64,000 bases of DNA from Candidatus Copromonas faecavium (nom. illeg.) (GTDB lineage: Bacteria; Bacillota; Clostridia; Lachnospirales; Lachnospiraceae), in contig DVGC01000006.1 of assembly GCA_018712915.1 (NCBI GenBank), positions 1-64,000 on the forward strand. Direction: 5' to 3'. Position 1 is the first letter of the stretch. Each line of letters begins with the position of its first letter. The translations under genes were made by a program, and so were the position numbers. The notes below the pieces were generated by a model that saw only the letters and a program-made list of their open reading frames with translations, was not told the origin of the DNA and did no database searches. Of the stretch, positions 51,385-61,232 are shown in pieces.

Positions 51385-51413
51385 TTGCATTGGAGACAGA
51401 TATTGCGTATAAT
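51385..51413 (+). promoter_or_regulatory. guaA promoter
   Basis: TTGCAT-17-TATAAT. Confidence 0.75.
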
Positions 51414-51505
51414 GGGGGATATCGGGAGCCTGAATGTGGAGAAATGGCCGGTATTCCCGTATATTGCCACATGCGAAAGACAGTTTACCCTACAGGAGGA
51501 ATTCG

Positions 51506-53050
51506 ATGAATCAGGAAAAGATTGTTGTGATTGACTTTGGCGGACAGTATAATCAGCTGGTTGCCCGCCGTGTCCGCGAATGTCACGTATATTGTGAGAT
51601 TTATTCTTACAAAACGGATTTAGAGCAGATTAAGGCGATGAAGCCCATGGGAATCATTCTTACGGGCGGTCCCAACAGCTGCTATGAGGAAGGGGCGGCA
51701 TCCTGCGGAAAAGAGCTGTTTGAGCTGGGGATTCCGGTACTTGGGCTTTGCTATGGAGCTCAGCTGATGATGCATGTTCTTGGCGGCCATGTATGTAAGG
51801 CACCGGTTCGTGAATATGGAAAGATTGAAGTGACTGTGGATAAATCCAGCAAGCTGTTTGGAGATGTGTCTGAAAAGACGATCTGCTGGATGAGCCATAA
51901 TGATTATATTGAAACAATTGCGCCTGGGTTCCGGATCGTGGCGCATACAAAGGACTGCCCGGTGGCAGCAGCAGAAAACGAGGAAAAGAAGCTGTACGCC
52001 ATTCAGTTCCATCCCGAGGTACTTCATACTCAGGAAGGAACCAAAATGCTGCATAATTTTATTTATCAGGTATGCGGATGCTCCGGAACATGGAAGATGG
52101 ATGCCTTTGTGGAGAACAGCGTAAAAGCGATTCGGGAGAAGGTAGGAAGCGGCCGGGTGCTTTGTGCTCTGTCCGGCGGTGTGGATTCATCGGTGGCTGC
52201 CGTCATGCTTTCCAAAGCAGTGGGCGATCAGCTGACATGTGTGTTTGTGGATCATGGTCTGCTGCGGAAAAATGAGGGGGACGAGGTAGAAGAAGTCTTT
52301 GGACCCAAGGGACCGTATCAGTTAAATTTCATCCGCGTGAATGCTCAGCAGAGATTTTATGATAAGTTAAAAGGCGTTGAGGAGCCGGAGAAAAAGAGAA
52401 AGATTATTGGTGAAGAATTTATCCGGGTGTTTGAGGAAGAGGCAAAGAAAATCGGAGCCGTGGACTTCCTTGTTCAGGGAACCATTTATCCGGATGTGGT
52501 AGAAAGCGGTCTTGGCGGAGAGTCAGCTGTTATCAAGTCTCATCATAATGTGGGAGGTCTTCCTGATTATGTTGATTTCAAGGAGATTATTGAACCGCTT
52601 CGGGATTTGTTTAAAGATGAGGTCCGTAAGGTTGGACTGGAGCTTGGAATTCCTGAGAAGCTGGTGTTCAGACAGCCGTTTCCTGGCCCGGGGCTTGGTA
52701 TCCGGATTATCGGCGAGGTAACGCCGGAGAAGGTGCAGATTGTTCAGGATGCGGATGCAATTTACCGGGAGGAGATTGCCAAGGCCGGACTGGACCGCAG
52801 CATCGGCCAGTATTTTGCGGCTCTGACCAATATGCGCTCCGTTGGTGTTATGGGTGATGAGCGTACTTATGATTACGCTGTGGCGCTGCGTGCGGTGAAT
52901 ACCATTGATTTTATGACTGCTGAAGCTGCCCAGATTCCGTGGGAGGTTCTGGGACGTGTGGCCAACCGGATTGTGAATGAAGTCAAGCATGTCAACAGAG
53001 TTCTGTACGACTGCACGGGGAAACCGCCGGCGACGATTGAGTTTGAATAA
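51506..53050 (+). CDS. guaA: GMP synthase (glutamine-hydrolysing)
   Basis: [47 protein letters not shown]-terminal [12 protein letters not shown]. Confidence 0.98.
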   Translation: MNQEKIVVIDFGGQYNQLVARRVRECHVYCEIYSYKTDLEQIKAMKPMGIILTGGPNSCYEEGAASCGKELFELGIPVLGLCYGAQLMMHVLGGHVCKAPVREYGKIEVTVDKSSKLFGDVSEKTICWMSHNDYIETIAPGFRIVAHTKDCPVAAAENEEKKLYAIQFHPEVLHTQEGTKMLHNFIYQVCGCSGTWKMDAFVENSVKAIREKVGSGRVLCALSGGVDSSVAAVMLSKAVGDQLTCVFVDHGLLRKNEGDEVEEVFGPKGPYQLNFIRVNAQQRFYDKLKGVEEPEKKRKIIGEEFIRVFEEEAKKIGAVDFLVQGTIYPDVVESGLGGESAVIKSHHNVGGLPDYVDFKEIIEPLRDLFKDEVRKVGLELGIPEKLVFRQPFPGPGLGIRIIGEVTPEKVQIVQDADAIYREEIAKAGLDRSIGQYFAALTNMRSVGVMGDERTYDYAVALRAVNTIDFMTAEAAQIPWEVLGRVANRIVNEVKHVNRVLYDCTGKPPATIEFE

Positions 53051-53056
53051 GTGTAA

Positions 53057-53104
53057 TAACCCTGATTTTCCTTGTAAATAAAGGAAAGTCAGGGCTTATT
53101 TTTT
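53057..53104 (+). terminator. intrinsic terminator after guaA
   Basis: aaccctgattttcctt...aaggaaagtcagggcttatttttt. Confidence 0.8.
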
Positions 53105-54213
53105 GAAAGTGTACCAAAAGTGTACCACCTTTACGAATTTGGGCTGATATTGGCATTTTGCCACGCTGCCGGTAAAAGGTATTCGGCGGACCCGTCCTGT
53201 AGCTGCTGGGCCACATTGCCATGGACTTCCGGATAAAGGTGACCGTACAGATGCAGGGGGGTGCACCTTTTCGTGCCCCAGCCGCTCCGATACGGCCAGG
53301 ATGGAGAAGTCCATGTGTATGAGCTGGCTGGCATGTGAACGGCGGATATCTTGCGGCCGGATCCACTTCACGTCTCCGTCTTTGGTTCCACGTATCATTT
53401 CATGCTCAAAGAATGATTTGGTATAAGGGAAAATCCGATCGTGCTTATGGAGGCCGTAGAGCCGTTCTGTATAGTTTCTAATCTCGTCCCGCAGAAATTC
53501 CAGGATAGATACGATACGGACGATCTTGGGCGTTTTGGGCGGCGTCACAACATCCTTTCCACGGATATGCTGGTATGATTTGTTTACATTGATGGTGCAG
53601 TTCTTGAAATCTATATCCCCGTATTCCAAGGCCAGTAGCTCCCCTATGCGCAAACCGGTGTAGTACAGAATGAGAAATCCGGCTCTGGCCTGGGGCTTAT
53701 CAGAAACCTTCCCCAGGAACTTCTTAAACTCGTCCGTAGTCCAGAACTGCATTTCATCCGCATGTCCTTTCCCTATGCTCCCGGCTTTACGGCAGGGGTT
53801 CTCTTTCAAATTGCAGTATCAGACAGCATAGTTCATAATAGCGGATAGCTGGTTGGTTTTGGTTCTAAGGTAAGTTTCAGAATAGGGCTTGCCGTTTTGG
53901 TTCCGGTAAGATATGAGGCTGTTTTGTCATTTTCGCACATGGGCCGGTGTGAAAAGTTGCCCGATAAAGTGCCTTTAAAAGTGCCGTATCGCTTGGAAAA
54001 ACGCTTTTCTGCCGGTTCAATTTGTGATAACGGTATCTTCTCGAAGAAGGGTAACAGCTCCTTGTCTATGACGTACTGCTTCTGGGTGGGGGTATGCTTC
54101 CGGAGCCGGTGTTTTTGTTTCCTGCCAAACGCGATAGAGATTCTCTTATAAGCGGAGGACGGAGTGATTTTTCGTATTCCTCTTTTCTTGTCTGCTTGCT
54201 GTCTTTTATACAA
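53096..54213 (-). pseudogene. tyrosine-family site-specific integrase, frameshifted remnant
   Basis: TGLRIGELLALEYGDIDF and DIRRSHASQLIHMDFSILAVSERLGH in one frame; TPLHLYGHLYPEVHGNVAQQL in another (53131-53334); N-terminal part in 53833-54213. Confidence 0.85.
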
Positions 54214-54394
54214 TGCATTTATGCGAGGTATTTTTAAGTCTTAGTGTATTGTAAATTCTCTCCCTCTTTTCCGCTTCTGACTTTCAATTCAGTTTGATTC
54301 GGTGAATAATCATATAGCCTCCATCGGCCAGCGCTTGGGCTGCTTATAGAATGGGATGAGATTCGTTATTTACAAATCGTATTATATAATATAT

Positions 54395-54423
54395 AATAAT
54401 TGTATTGATTCAATACAATTATT
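54395..54423. promoter_or_regulatory. perfect 13-bp inverted repeat, candidate operator
   Basis: AATAATTGTATTG-att-CAATACAATTATT next to TATAAT sequences, upstream of the HTH-containing ORF. Confidence 0.7.
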
Positions 54424-54458
54424 GGTTTGCTGCAACGATTGAAAGGAAGGCTGACGAA

Positions 54459-55934
54459 GTGGACTACCATGCCAAGATTGCTTATATCAATCAGCATATG
54501 CTGACTAAAAGAGACGTTTTGAAATCTCTGGAAAAGTATCGGGAACATTGTGAAACAACCCAGGAGGAGGGCTGGTCTGAGAATAAGCGGAATGTGATCT
54601 TGGATCTGCTGGAAAGGTTTTCTTATTGTCTGAATCAAATGCATTTTCCGGATATTCAATCGGCTGACTGGCTCTACCAGTATTTCTGGAAAGCAGACGG
54701 AATTGTCCTGCTCCTCGAACGCTGTGACGAGTTGGAGTGCGATAAAAATGGAGAAATCACATCCATGACATGCTCGGATTCCATTGTTTTTGCCGAGATG
54801 AAATGTAATTATCTTACGGTTGAGGAATATGCAGAAAAATATCATGTGACAACGACTGCGGTAAGGCAGTGGATACGCAGGGGAAAGCTTCGCAGCGCTG
54901 TGAAAGCAGGGCGGGATTGGCTGATTCCGGAGCTGGCCGATCGTCCTCAAAGAGGATACGAACCAGTGACTTATTGTTGGGAATATCTTCCGGAAAGTGT
55001 GATACAGGAGTTTCCATTTTTAAATGAGCGTTTTGAAATATTTATTATTCAGAATGATAAGGATAAAACAAAGTTTGACGTGATTTTGAAAAACAGATAT
55101 GGAAAAGCCTGTGAAAAACGGCAGCTTAATGTTAAGGAGCGAGAAAAACTGGAAATAGCATTGATTTCTGAGCCCTCTGTTCAGGCAAAAGAGCTGTATC
55201 AGGAGATCGTATACGTTCCGGAAAAAGAAAGCAGAAGTTATCTTTATGGAGGGGAAATTATGGAGGAAAAGAGATATGAAAACTATCAGGAAATGCTGAA
55301 TATGTTAAAGGAAAATTATCTGGAAATCTCCACGTCGAATTTCTTTTATGATGAGGATGGAATGCTGGTTTGGGGCTTTTCTGCGAAACTGCTGCGATGG
55401 AACGATGATGAGAATATGGAGCCTGAGGACAGTTCTGAAAATGAGATGGAGGACGCTTCGGAGTGCGATGAGCAGGAAGCGGGGGATCTGGAAAAGATTG
55501 CCTGGATGAGCAATGGAACCGTTATTCCGGCAGAAACGGATTTTATGGATGCACAATGTGCGTATCATTCGGCTGCAGAGCTTTGTGACAGTATATCGGG
55601 GGATATGCTCAGTGCCTATTTGGCGGTTGCCGATGAAGGTCAAGGGATAAAAGAGGAGATTTTGAAAGAACTGGATCTGCCAGAGGACGATTCTTATGAA
55701 TCTTCTATTTTATATATTCAGGATATGGATTCCAGATGTTTACAGGATTTGAAGACATTCCTGGAAGTTTTTGATTTTGTACTTGAAGGAATTCCGGCAA
55801 AGAACTGCAGATTGGCTATTTGCCTGATGAATTGGGAAAGAGAAAGCCAAAAGGTAAAAATTTTTCTGGAGTGCGGATGGAAAATACGAAGCATTGACCA
55901 GGCATCAGTGCTGATGTATCGAAAGATAGGGTGA
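54459..55934 (+). CDS. uncharacterised protein with internal excisionase/MerR-like HTH and possible GNAT-like C-terminus
   Basis: YLTVEEYAEKYHVTTTAVRQWIRRGKLRSAVKAGRDWLIPELADRPQRGY; C-terminal LYIQDMDSRCLQ...FLECGWKIRSIDQASVLMYRKIG; GTG start with RBS aggaagg. Confidence 0.7.
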   Translation: MDYHAKIAYINQHMLTKRDVLKSLEKYREHCETTQEEGWSENKRNVILDLLERFSYCLNQMHFPDIQSADWLYQYFWKADGIVLLLERCDELECDKNGEITSMTCSDSIVFAEMKCNYLTVEEYAEKYHVTTTAVRQWIRRGKLRSAVKAGRDWLIPELADRPQRGYEPVTYCWEYLPESVIQEFPFLNERFEIFIIQNDKDKTKFDVILKNRYGKACEKRQLNVKEREKLEIALISEPSVQAKELYQEIVYVPEKESRSYLYGGEIMEEKRYENYQEMLNMLKENYLEISTSNFFYDEDGMLVWGFSAKLLRWNDDENMEPEDSSENEMEDASECDEQEAGDLEKIAWMSNGTVIPAETDFMDAQCAYHSAAELCDSISGDMLSAYLAVADEGQGIKEEILKELDLPEDDSYESSILYIQDMDSRCLQDLKTFLEVFDFVLEGIPAKNCRLAICLMNWERESQKVKIFLECGWKIRSIDQASVLMYRKIG

Positions 55935-55964
55935 AGCCGGAAGTTTCATAGAGAGGGGCAGATC

Positions 55965-56054
55965 ATGGTTACTTATTCTGATTTGATCCAGTTTTGTCTG
56001 CTGCTTGTGACGCTGGTGGGTTTATGCTATACGATTTTCGGAGGGAAAAAATAG
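55965..56054 (+). CDS. putative holin-like (type I) toxin, 29 aa, absent from the ORF track
   Basis: MVTYSDLIQFCLLLVTLVGLCYTIFGGKK*; RBS gagaggggcag; single hydrophobic helix with C-terminal lysines. Confidence 0.8.
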   Translation: MVTYSDLIQFCLLLVTLVGLCYTIFGGKK

Positions 56055-56170
56055 TACCGTTTTTTCGCGGCAGGTGATGGCTGAAAAGCATCTGACTGGT
56101 TCGTTTATAAAAGCCATAAGCATGTATTGAAAGAACCCACCACAATAACCATCGTATAAATATTTTCTAT

Positions 56171-56200
56171 TTGACGAAATTTTGCTGACAAGAGTACAAT
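56171..56200 (+). promoter_or_regulatory. yedF promoter
   Basis: TTGACG-18-TACAAT (approximate coordinates). Confidence 0.6.
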
Positions 56201-56237
56201 GAAACAAACGAAAAGGTTTAGATAAGGAGCGATAAAT

Positions 56238-56855
56238 ATGGCAAAAGTAGTTGTAAATGCAGTTGGGGATCAGTGTCCGGTTCCTGTTGTAAAGGCAAAT
56301 AAAGCGTTAAAGGAAATGACTGAGCCGGGAACGCTGGAAGTTCAGGTGGACAACGAGACGGCGGTTCAGAATCTTTGCCGTCTTGCGGACAGCAAGAAGC
56401 TGAAGGCCTTTGCAGAGAAGAAGGAGGACAAGCTTTTTGTGGTGACGATCCAGGTGGATCAGCTGCCGGAGGAGAGCAGCGAGGATGAAAATATTTCCTG
56501 CTATGTTCCGGGACATAAGAAGAATACAGTGGTTGCCATTGCATCCGATCATATGGGACATGGGAACGAGGAACTGGGGAAAATTCTGATGAAGAGCTTC
56601 ATTTTTGCCCTGACTCAGCTGGATGACCTTCCCCAGACGATTCTGTTCTACAATGGCGGAGCGACTCTGACGACAGAGGGTTCCCAGTCTTTGGAGGATT
56701 TAAAGACGCTGGAAGCGCAGGGAGTGGAGATCCTTACCTGCGGAACCTGTCTGGACTTCTACGGACTTAAGGATAAACTGGCAGTTGGACAGGTTTCCAA
56801 TATGTATACCATTGTGGAAAAGTTAAATAACGCAGACAACATTATTAAACAGTAA
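56238..56855 (+). CDS. yedF: sulfurtransferase-like selenium metabolism protein YedF
   Basis: VNAVGDQCPVPVVKANKALKEM (TusA-like CPxP) plus C-terminal DsrE-like domain. Confidence 0.9.
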   Translation: MAKVVVNAVGDQCPVPVVKANKALKEMTEPGTLEVQVDNETAVQNLCRLADSKKLKAFAEKKEDKLFVVTIQVDQLPEESSEDENISCYVPGHKKNTVVAIASDHMGHGNEELGKILMKSFIFALTQLDDLPQTILFYNGGATLTTEGSQSLEDLKTLEAQGVEILTCGTCLDFYGLKDKLAVGQVSNMYTIVEKLNNADNIIKQ

Positions 56856-56866
56856 GACATGAAATA

Positions 56867-56918
56867 CCCCGGCGGTGCCCGAAAGCGATGCTTTTGAGAA
56901 ACGCCGGGGCATTTTTTT
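56867..56918 (+). terminator. intrinsic terminator
   Basis: ccccggcg...cgccggggcattttttt. Confidence 0.8.
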
Positions 56919-57242
56919 GAATATTATGACATGTCCCCAGAAGAATTATTTTTGTCACAGAAGGGCAGCGGGAAATGAGAAATTCAGGGTCTGACGATGA
57001 TGTCAATCGTGCTGACACATGAAAATCAGACATGGAGGATTCTAAACAGTCGTGTTAATCGTTTCTCAGGATACCGATGTCCGGCTGGGAGACGGATTGC
57101 TTTTCGCTGGTATAGAAGATGGAGAGGGGGATAAAATTTCATTTTTGGGAGAATGAAGAGGATGGAAGAATCAATTGAAATCGACGTTGTCTTATGGTAT
57201 CATTAGTAACAGATGAAATACGAAACAGGAGGAAGCGCTGCA

Positions 57243-58163
57243 ATGAAAAAAACAGCTCTTGTAATTATGGCGGCGGGCATCGGAAGCCGTTTCGGCGGCG
57301 GAATCAAGCAGCTTGAGCCGGTTGGCCCGTCCGGTGAAATTATTATGGACTATTCCATCCATGATGCGCTGGAGGCTGGATTCGACAAGATTATTTTCAT
57401 TATCCGCAAGGATCTGGAGAAGGATTTCCGGGAAATCATCGGAAACCGGATTGAAAAGATTGCTCATGTGGAATATGCGTTCCAGGAGATGGATGATCTT
57501 CCGGAGGGATTTTCTGTTCCGGAAGGAAGGAAAAAGCCCTGGGGAACCGGGCAGGCGGTTCTGGCGGCGAGAGATTTGATTCATGAGCCGTTCCTTGTAA
57601 TTAATGCAGATGATTATTATGGAAAAGAAGGCTTCCGGATTATCCATGATTATATGGTAAATGAAATGAAGGAGGACGGAGAGGCGTATGACATGTGCAT
57701 GGCCGGCTTTATCCTGTCCAACACCTTAAGCGAGAACGGAGGAGTTACCCGCGGAGTCTGCACCGTAGGGGAAGGCGGATATCTGACAAAGGTAACGGAA
57801 ACCTATAATATTTACCGCGATGCGGACGGCATGCACGCCAGCGACAACGACGGAAATCCGGTAACGGTGGAAGCAGGACAGCACGTATCCATGAACATGT
57901 TCGGACTTCCGGCATCTTTTGTAAAGGAGTTAGAGAAAGGGTTCCCGGAATTTCTTTCCAACGTCCGCGAAGGAGATCTGAAGGCAGAATATCTGCTTCC
58001 GTCTATCATTGATGGCTGCATCCATGATGGAAAGGCCCGGGTGCGTGTTCTGGAAACCCAGGATAAATGGTTCGGCGTGACTTATAAAGAGGACAAGCCG
58101 GCGGTGGTGGCTTCTATCCGGAAGCTGGTGGACGCAGGCGTATATAAAAGTCCGTTGTTTTAA
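57243..58163 (+). CDS. NTP transferase family sugar nucleotidyltransferase
   Basis: MKKTALVIMAAGIGSRFGGGIKQLEPVGPSGEIIMDYSIHDALEAGFDKIIFII; LVINADDYYG. Confidence 0.88.
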   Translation: MKKTALVIMAAGIGSRFGGGIKQLEPVGPSGEIIMDYSIHDALEAGFDKIIFIIRKDLEKDFREIIGNRIEKIAHVEYAFQEMDDLPEGFSVPEGRKKPWGTGQAVLAARDLIHEPFLVINADDYYGKEGFRIIHDYMVNEMKEDGEAYDMCMAGFILSNTLSENGGVTRGVCTVGEGGYLTKVTETYNIYRDADGMHASDNDGNPVTVEAGQHVSMNMFGLPASFVKELEKGFPEFLSNVREGDLKAEYLLPSIIDGCIHDGKARVRVLETQDKWFGVTYKEDKPAVVASIRKLVDAGVYKSPLF

Positions 58164-58251
58164 TTGACGGAGGTTCGTGGCATTCCCGCTCCCTGATGCA
58201 TAAAATAATCCTGTAGGAACAGGAGGCTGCAAAGGAGCGGGATTTTTTATT

Positions 58252-58638
58252 ATGAAGAGAGTGTTCAGGGGATATCCACAGGCGTTATCGGCAGCAAGCA
58301 TGGATGCTCAGAGGCTGATGCCCTACATGGTTTACCGGAGAGACAGCAGGATTTCAGAGCCTGTGGATGAAAGAAAGAGGCGTGTGCAGGAGGCGGAGTA
58401 TCTGAAAGGACTGTATCCGCTGAAAGCAAGGAAACATCAGTGCCTGGTGGAAGAAGTCTGTGACCGGCTGGATTATGCCGGAAGTCCCATGTATGATGAG
58501 TTTCCGGACCGGGAGTTTCTTTACCGGACGCGGGACCAGATTGTGAGGAATGCTCTGGAGCGGGGCCTGGAACGGGAACCGGAATTGACTCAGGTTCTGC
58601 TGATTAATGAAATGAATCGAAGGAGGCTTCTCCCTTAA
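58252..58638 (+). CDS. conserved hypothetical protein
   Basis: 128-aa ORF with RBS aggaggctgcaaaggag. Confidence 0.65.
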   Translation: MKRVFRGYPQALSAASMDAQRLMPYMVYRRDSRISEPVDERKRRVQEAEYLKGLYPLKARKHQCLVEEVCDRLDYAGSPMYDEFPDREFLYRTRDQIVRNALERGLEREPELTQVLLINEMNRRRLLP

Positions 58639-58690
58639 GGGATGGGGGAGCCGCCTTCTGGATATACTTTACATACGAGGAAAGAATTGA

Positions 58691-61156
58691 ATGAAGACAT
58701 GGAAAAAGGCTGCGGTGCTGCTGCTGGTTTTTTTTGCGGCAGCCGTTATTTATTTTCTGCGTCCTGCAGGGACCAGTGAGTCCCATGAGGAAACGGTTTA
58801 TACAGTGATGGAGGAGGCGGCTCTGCCTGTGGTGTATCCGCAGATGATGGGGCGGGAAATGGCGCCTTTATTCGGGCAGATGGAAGAACGGGCTGTCACG
58901 GCCAGCCGTGACAGTCTTATTGTGCTGCCGGAAGACAGAAAAATGACTGTGCGTATTGATGGTGGAGAGCAGATAGAGGCGATCCGCTATGAAATTCGCA
59001 GCCTTGACATGGCAGAGCTGGTGGAACGGACGGAAGTTTCCGGCTGGGAAGAAACGGAAAGCGGGCTGACGGCGGTGCTGCCGATTCAGAATCTTTTGGA
59101 ACATGGCATAGAATATATGCTGGGAATCCAGATCGAGCTTTCTGATGGGACGGCTCCCTGGTACTATACGAGAGTGGTGGAAACCGATGGGGAGCATGCC
59201 AGCCAGATGTGCGCGCTGGCGGAGGAATTTTCTCTGAAAACTCTGGATTATGAGGCGGCTCAGGATTTGACCATGTACATGGAAACGGCAGAAAGTGCGG
59301 ATAACAGCAGCTTCGGGGTTGTGACTTTAAAAAACAGCTTTACGCAGCTTACCTGGGGAAATCTGGCGGTGGAGCGGGCCGGAACGGCGTATATGAAGTT
59401 AAAGGAGCTGTCCGGTGACTTGGCCAACATTGAGCTGAAGTATTATGTGACCCGCATGGAGGAGGAAAGTCCGGAGCTTTATGCGGTGACGGAGAACTTC
59501 ACCATGCGCTGGTCGGCACAGCGAATCTACATGATGGATTATGAGCGGACCATGGATCAGGTTTTTACGGGAGATGAAAGCCTTTTTTCCGGTAAAAGAG
59601 CGATTCTTGGCATTGAAAGCGGGAGAGAACTGCAGAGTGCGCGAAGTGCCGGTGGACGATATATGGCTTTTGTGGTAAACCGGGAGCTTTGGGTTTATGA
59701 CCAGGAGGAGCACAGAAGCATTCGGGTATTCGGCTTCGGCAGTGAAGGGACGGAACATGTCAGGGAAAATCTGGACTGGCATGGAGTGGAAATTTTATCT
59801 CTGTCTGAGGCCGGAGAGCTGGATTTCCTTGTGTATGGAAGGATGAACCGGGGAAGTCATGAAGGCTATACGGGAATTTCCTATTACAGATGCAGCCTGG
59901 AGGACGATGTGCTGGAAGAAGTGTTCTTCCTTCCGGTGTCCAAACCCTGGGAGGAGCTGAAAGCGGATGTGGAAACGCTGGCTCATAAAGGCAGCAATGG
60001 GATCTTCTATCTGTATCTGGATCAGGCCGTTTATGGGATTGATTTAAAGAGTCTGGAAGCGGTGACGGTTGCGTCCGGGCTGACGGCAGATCGATTTGCG
60101 GTCAGTGAGGATGAAACCAGGATTGCATGGCAGGAAAATACAGGGGTGTATGATTCACCGTTTCTTTCTGTGATGGATCTGGATTCCGGAGCGACTTCCC
60201 AGTTGGGAGGGCAGGATGGTCAGGTGAGCAGGATCCTTGGGTTTGTCGGAGAGGACTGTATTTACGGAACGGGAAATCAGGGAGACTATGTGATGTCCAA
60301 TGGACGGATCATGGGGCTTTATCTGACCAGCATTGATATCGTTGACCGGAATATGGAAACGGTGATGCATTATGGTGAAGAAGGATATTATATCCGGGAT
60401 GTAAGGGTGGATGGAAGCCGGATTCATATCCGCCGTGTTCAGAGTCAGGATGGGGGATTCTTTGGAGCATATTCGGAGGATACGCTGGTATGCAACTCGG
60501 AAACTTTGCCTGGCACCATGGACCAGATTGGCTGGTATGCTTCGAGCCAGAAAGGACGGGTTTACTTTGTGGAGCTTCCCTCGGATGTGCCTGCGGGACA
60601 AGTCATAGAGACAACGGCACCGGGGTATTCCGAATCGGGACGGAGTGTGGTGCTGGAAACCGCCCAGCCGGCTCAGACAACGGAATTTTATGCATATGGA
60701 AGAGGACGGCTGCTGGGCCGCTATCTGCAGTTTTCCGAGGCCGCTGCCGCTGCTTATGACAGCATGGGCTTTGTGACTGCCGGAAGAAATCAGGTGATCT
60801 GGGTGCGGGCCGGAAAGTCCAATTCCCATTATATCCGGGACATGGAGACTGCAGTCAGGACCATGGAGCGGAACAGGGAGACGGTGACGGGAACCGGCTG
60901 GCTGGAGGACGGCAGCCTGATTCTGGATGCATCGGGAACCGATATCAGTCAGATCCTTTATTTTGTCGGAAAAGGGATTCCGGTTCTTGCCTATACGGGA
61001 GAAGGGGAGTATGAATATCTGGTTGGATACGATCAGGTATATGTACGGGTCTACAATCCGGCGGCAGGAACAACAGAAACCATAACGCAGGAGGCTGCGG
61101 GAGCGGTTTACATGCAGTCGGGGAATGATTTCCTCTGCTGCATTCCGGCCGAGTAG
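58691..61156 (+). CDS. large membrane-anchored extracytoplasmic protein of unknown function
   Basis: N-terminal TM AAVLLLVFFAAAVIYFL, then ~790 aa predicted soluble, beta-rich sequence. Confidence 0.8.
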   Translation: MKTWKKAAVLLLVFFAAAVIYFLRPAGTSESHEETVYTVMEEAALPVVYPQMMGREMAPLFGQMEERAVTASRDSLIVLPEDRKMTVRIDGGEQIEAIRYEIRSLDMAELVERTEVSGWEETESGLTAVLPIQNLLEHGIEYMLGIQIELSDGTAPWYYTRVVETDGEHASQMCALAEEFSLKTLDYEAAQDLTMYMETAESADNSSFGVVTLKNSFTQLTWGNLAVERAGTAYMKLKELSGDLANIELKYYVTRMEEESPELYAVTENFTMRWSAQRIYMMDYERTMDQVFTGDESLFSGKRAILGIESGRELQSARSAGGRYMAFVVNRELWVYDQEEHRSIRVFGFGSEGTEHVRENLDWHGVEILSLSEAGELDFLVYGRMNRGSHEGYTGISYYRCSLEDDVLEEVFFLPVSKPWEELKADVETLAHKGSNGIFYLYLDQAVYGIDLKSLEAVTVASGLTADRFAVSEDETRIAWQENTGVYDSPFLSVMDLDSGATSQLGGQDGQVSRILGFVGEDCIYGTGNQGDYVMSNGRIMGLYLTSIDIVDRNMETVMHYGEEGYYIRDVRVDGSRIHIRRVQSQDGGFFGAYSEDTLVCNSETLPGTMDQIGWYASSQKGRVYFVELPSDVPAGQVIETTAPGYSESGRSVVLETAQPAQTTEFYAYGRGRLLGRYLQFSEAAAAAYDSMGFVTAGRNQVIWVRAGKSNSHYIRDMETAVRTMERNRETVTGTGWLEDGSLILDASGTDISQILYFVGKGIPVLAYTGEGEYEYLVGYDQVYVRVYNPAAGTTETITQEAAGAVYMQSGNDFLCCIPAE

Positions 61157-61232
61157 GGCCCGGCATTTTCCTGAATGCGGGCCTGGCAAGCCTGTCCACT
61201 CCCCTGAAAAACTTTACAAATCTGGAAATTAT

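Noticed and set aside
51414-51505. Purine riboswitch in the guaA leader
   Set aside because: An ATGTGG/CCACAT stem is present, but the conserved purine-aptamer junction (e.g. TTTCTACC) is missing.
53833-54213. ORF beginning MYKRQQ, resembling the VYKRQ signature of Nextera adapter contamination
   Set aside because: The DNA (tgtataaaagacagcaagc) does not match the adapter GTATAAGAGACAG exactly, and the downstream sequence continues as integrase N-terminus.
56238-56855. YedF as part of a local selenium operon
   Set aside because: No selD, selA or selenoprotein genes were seen in the window, so only the single gene is claimed.
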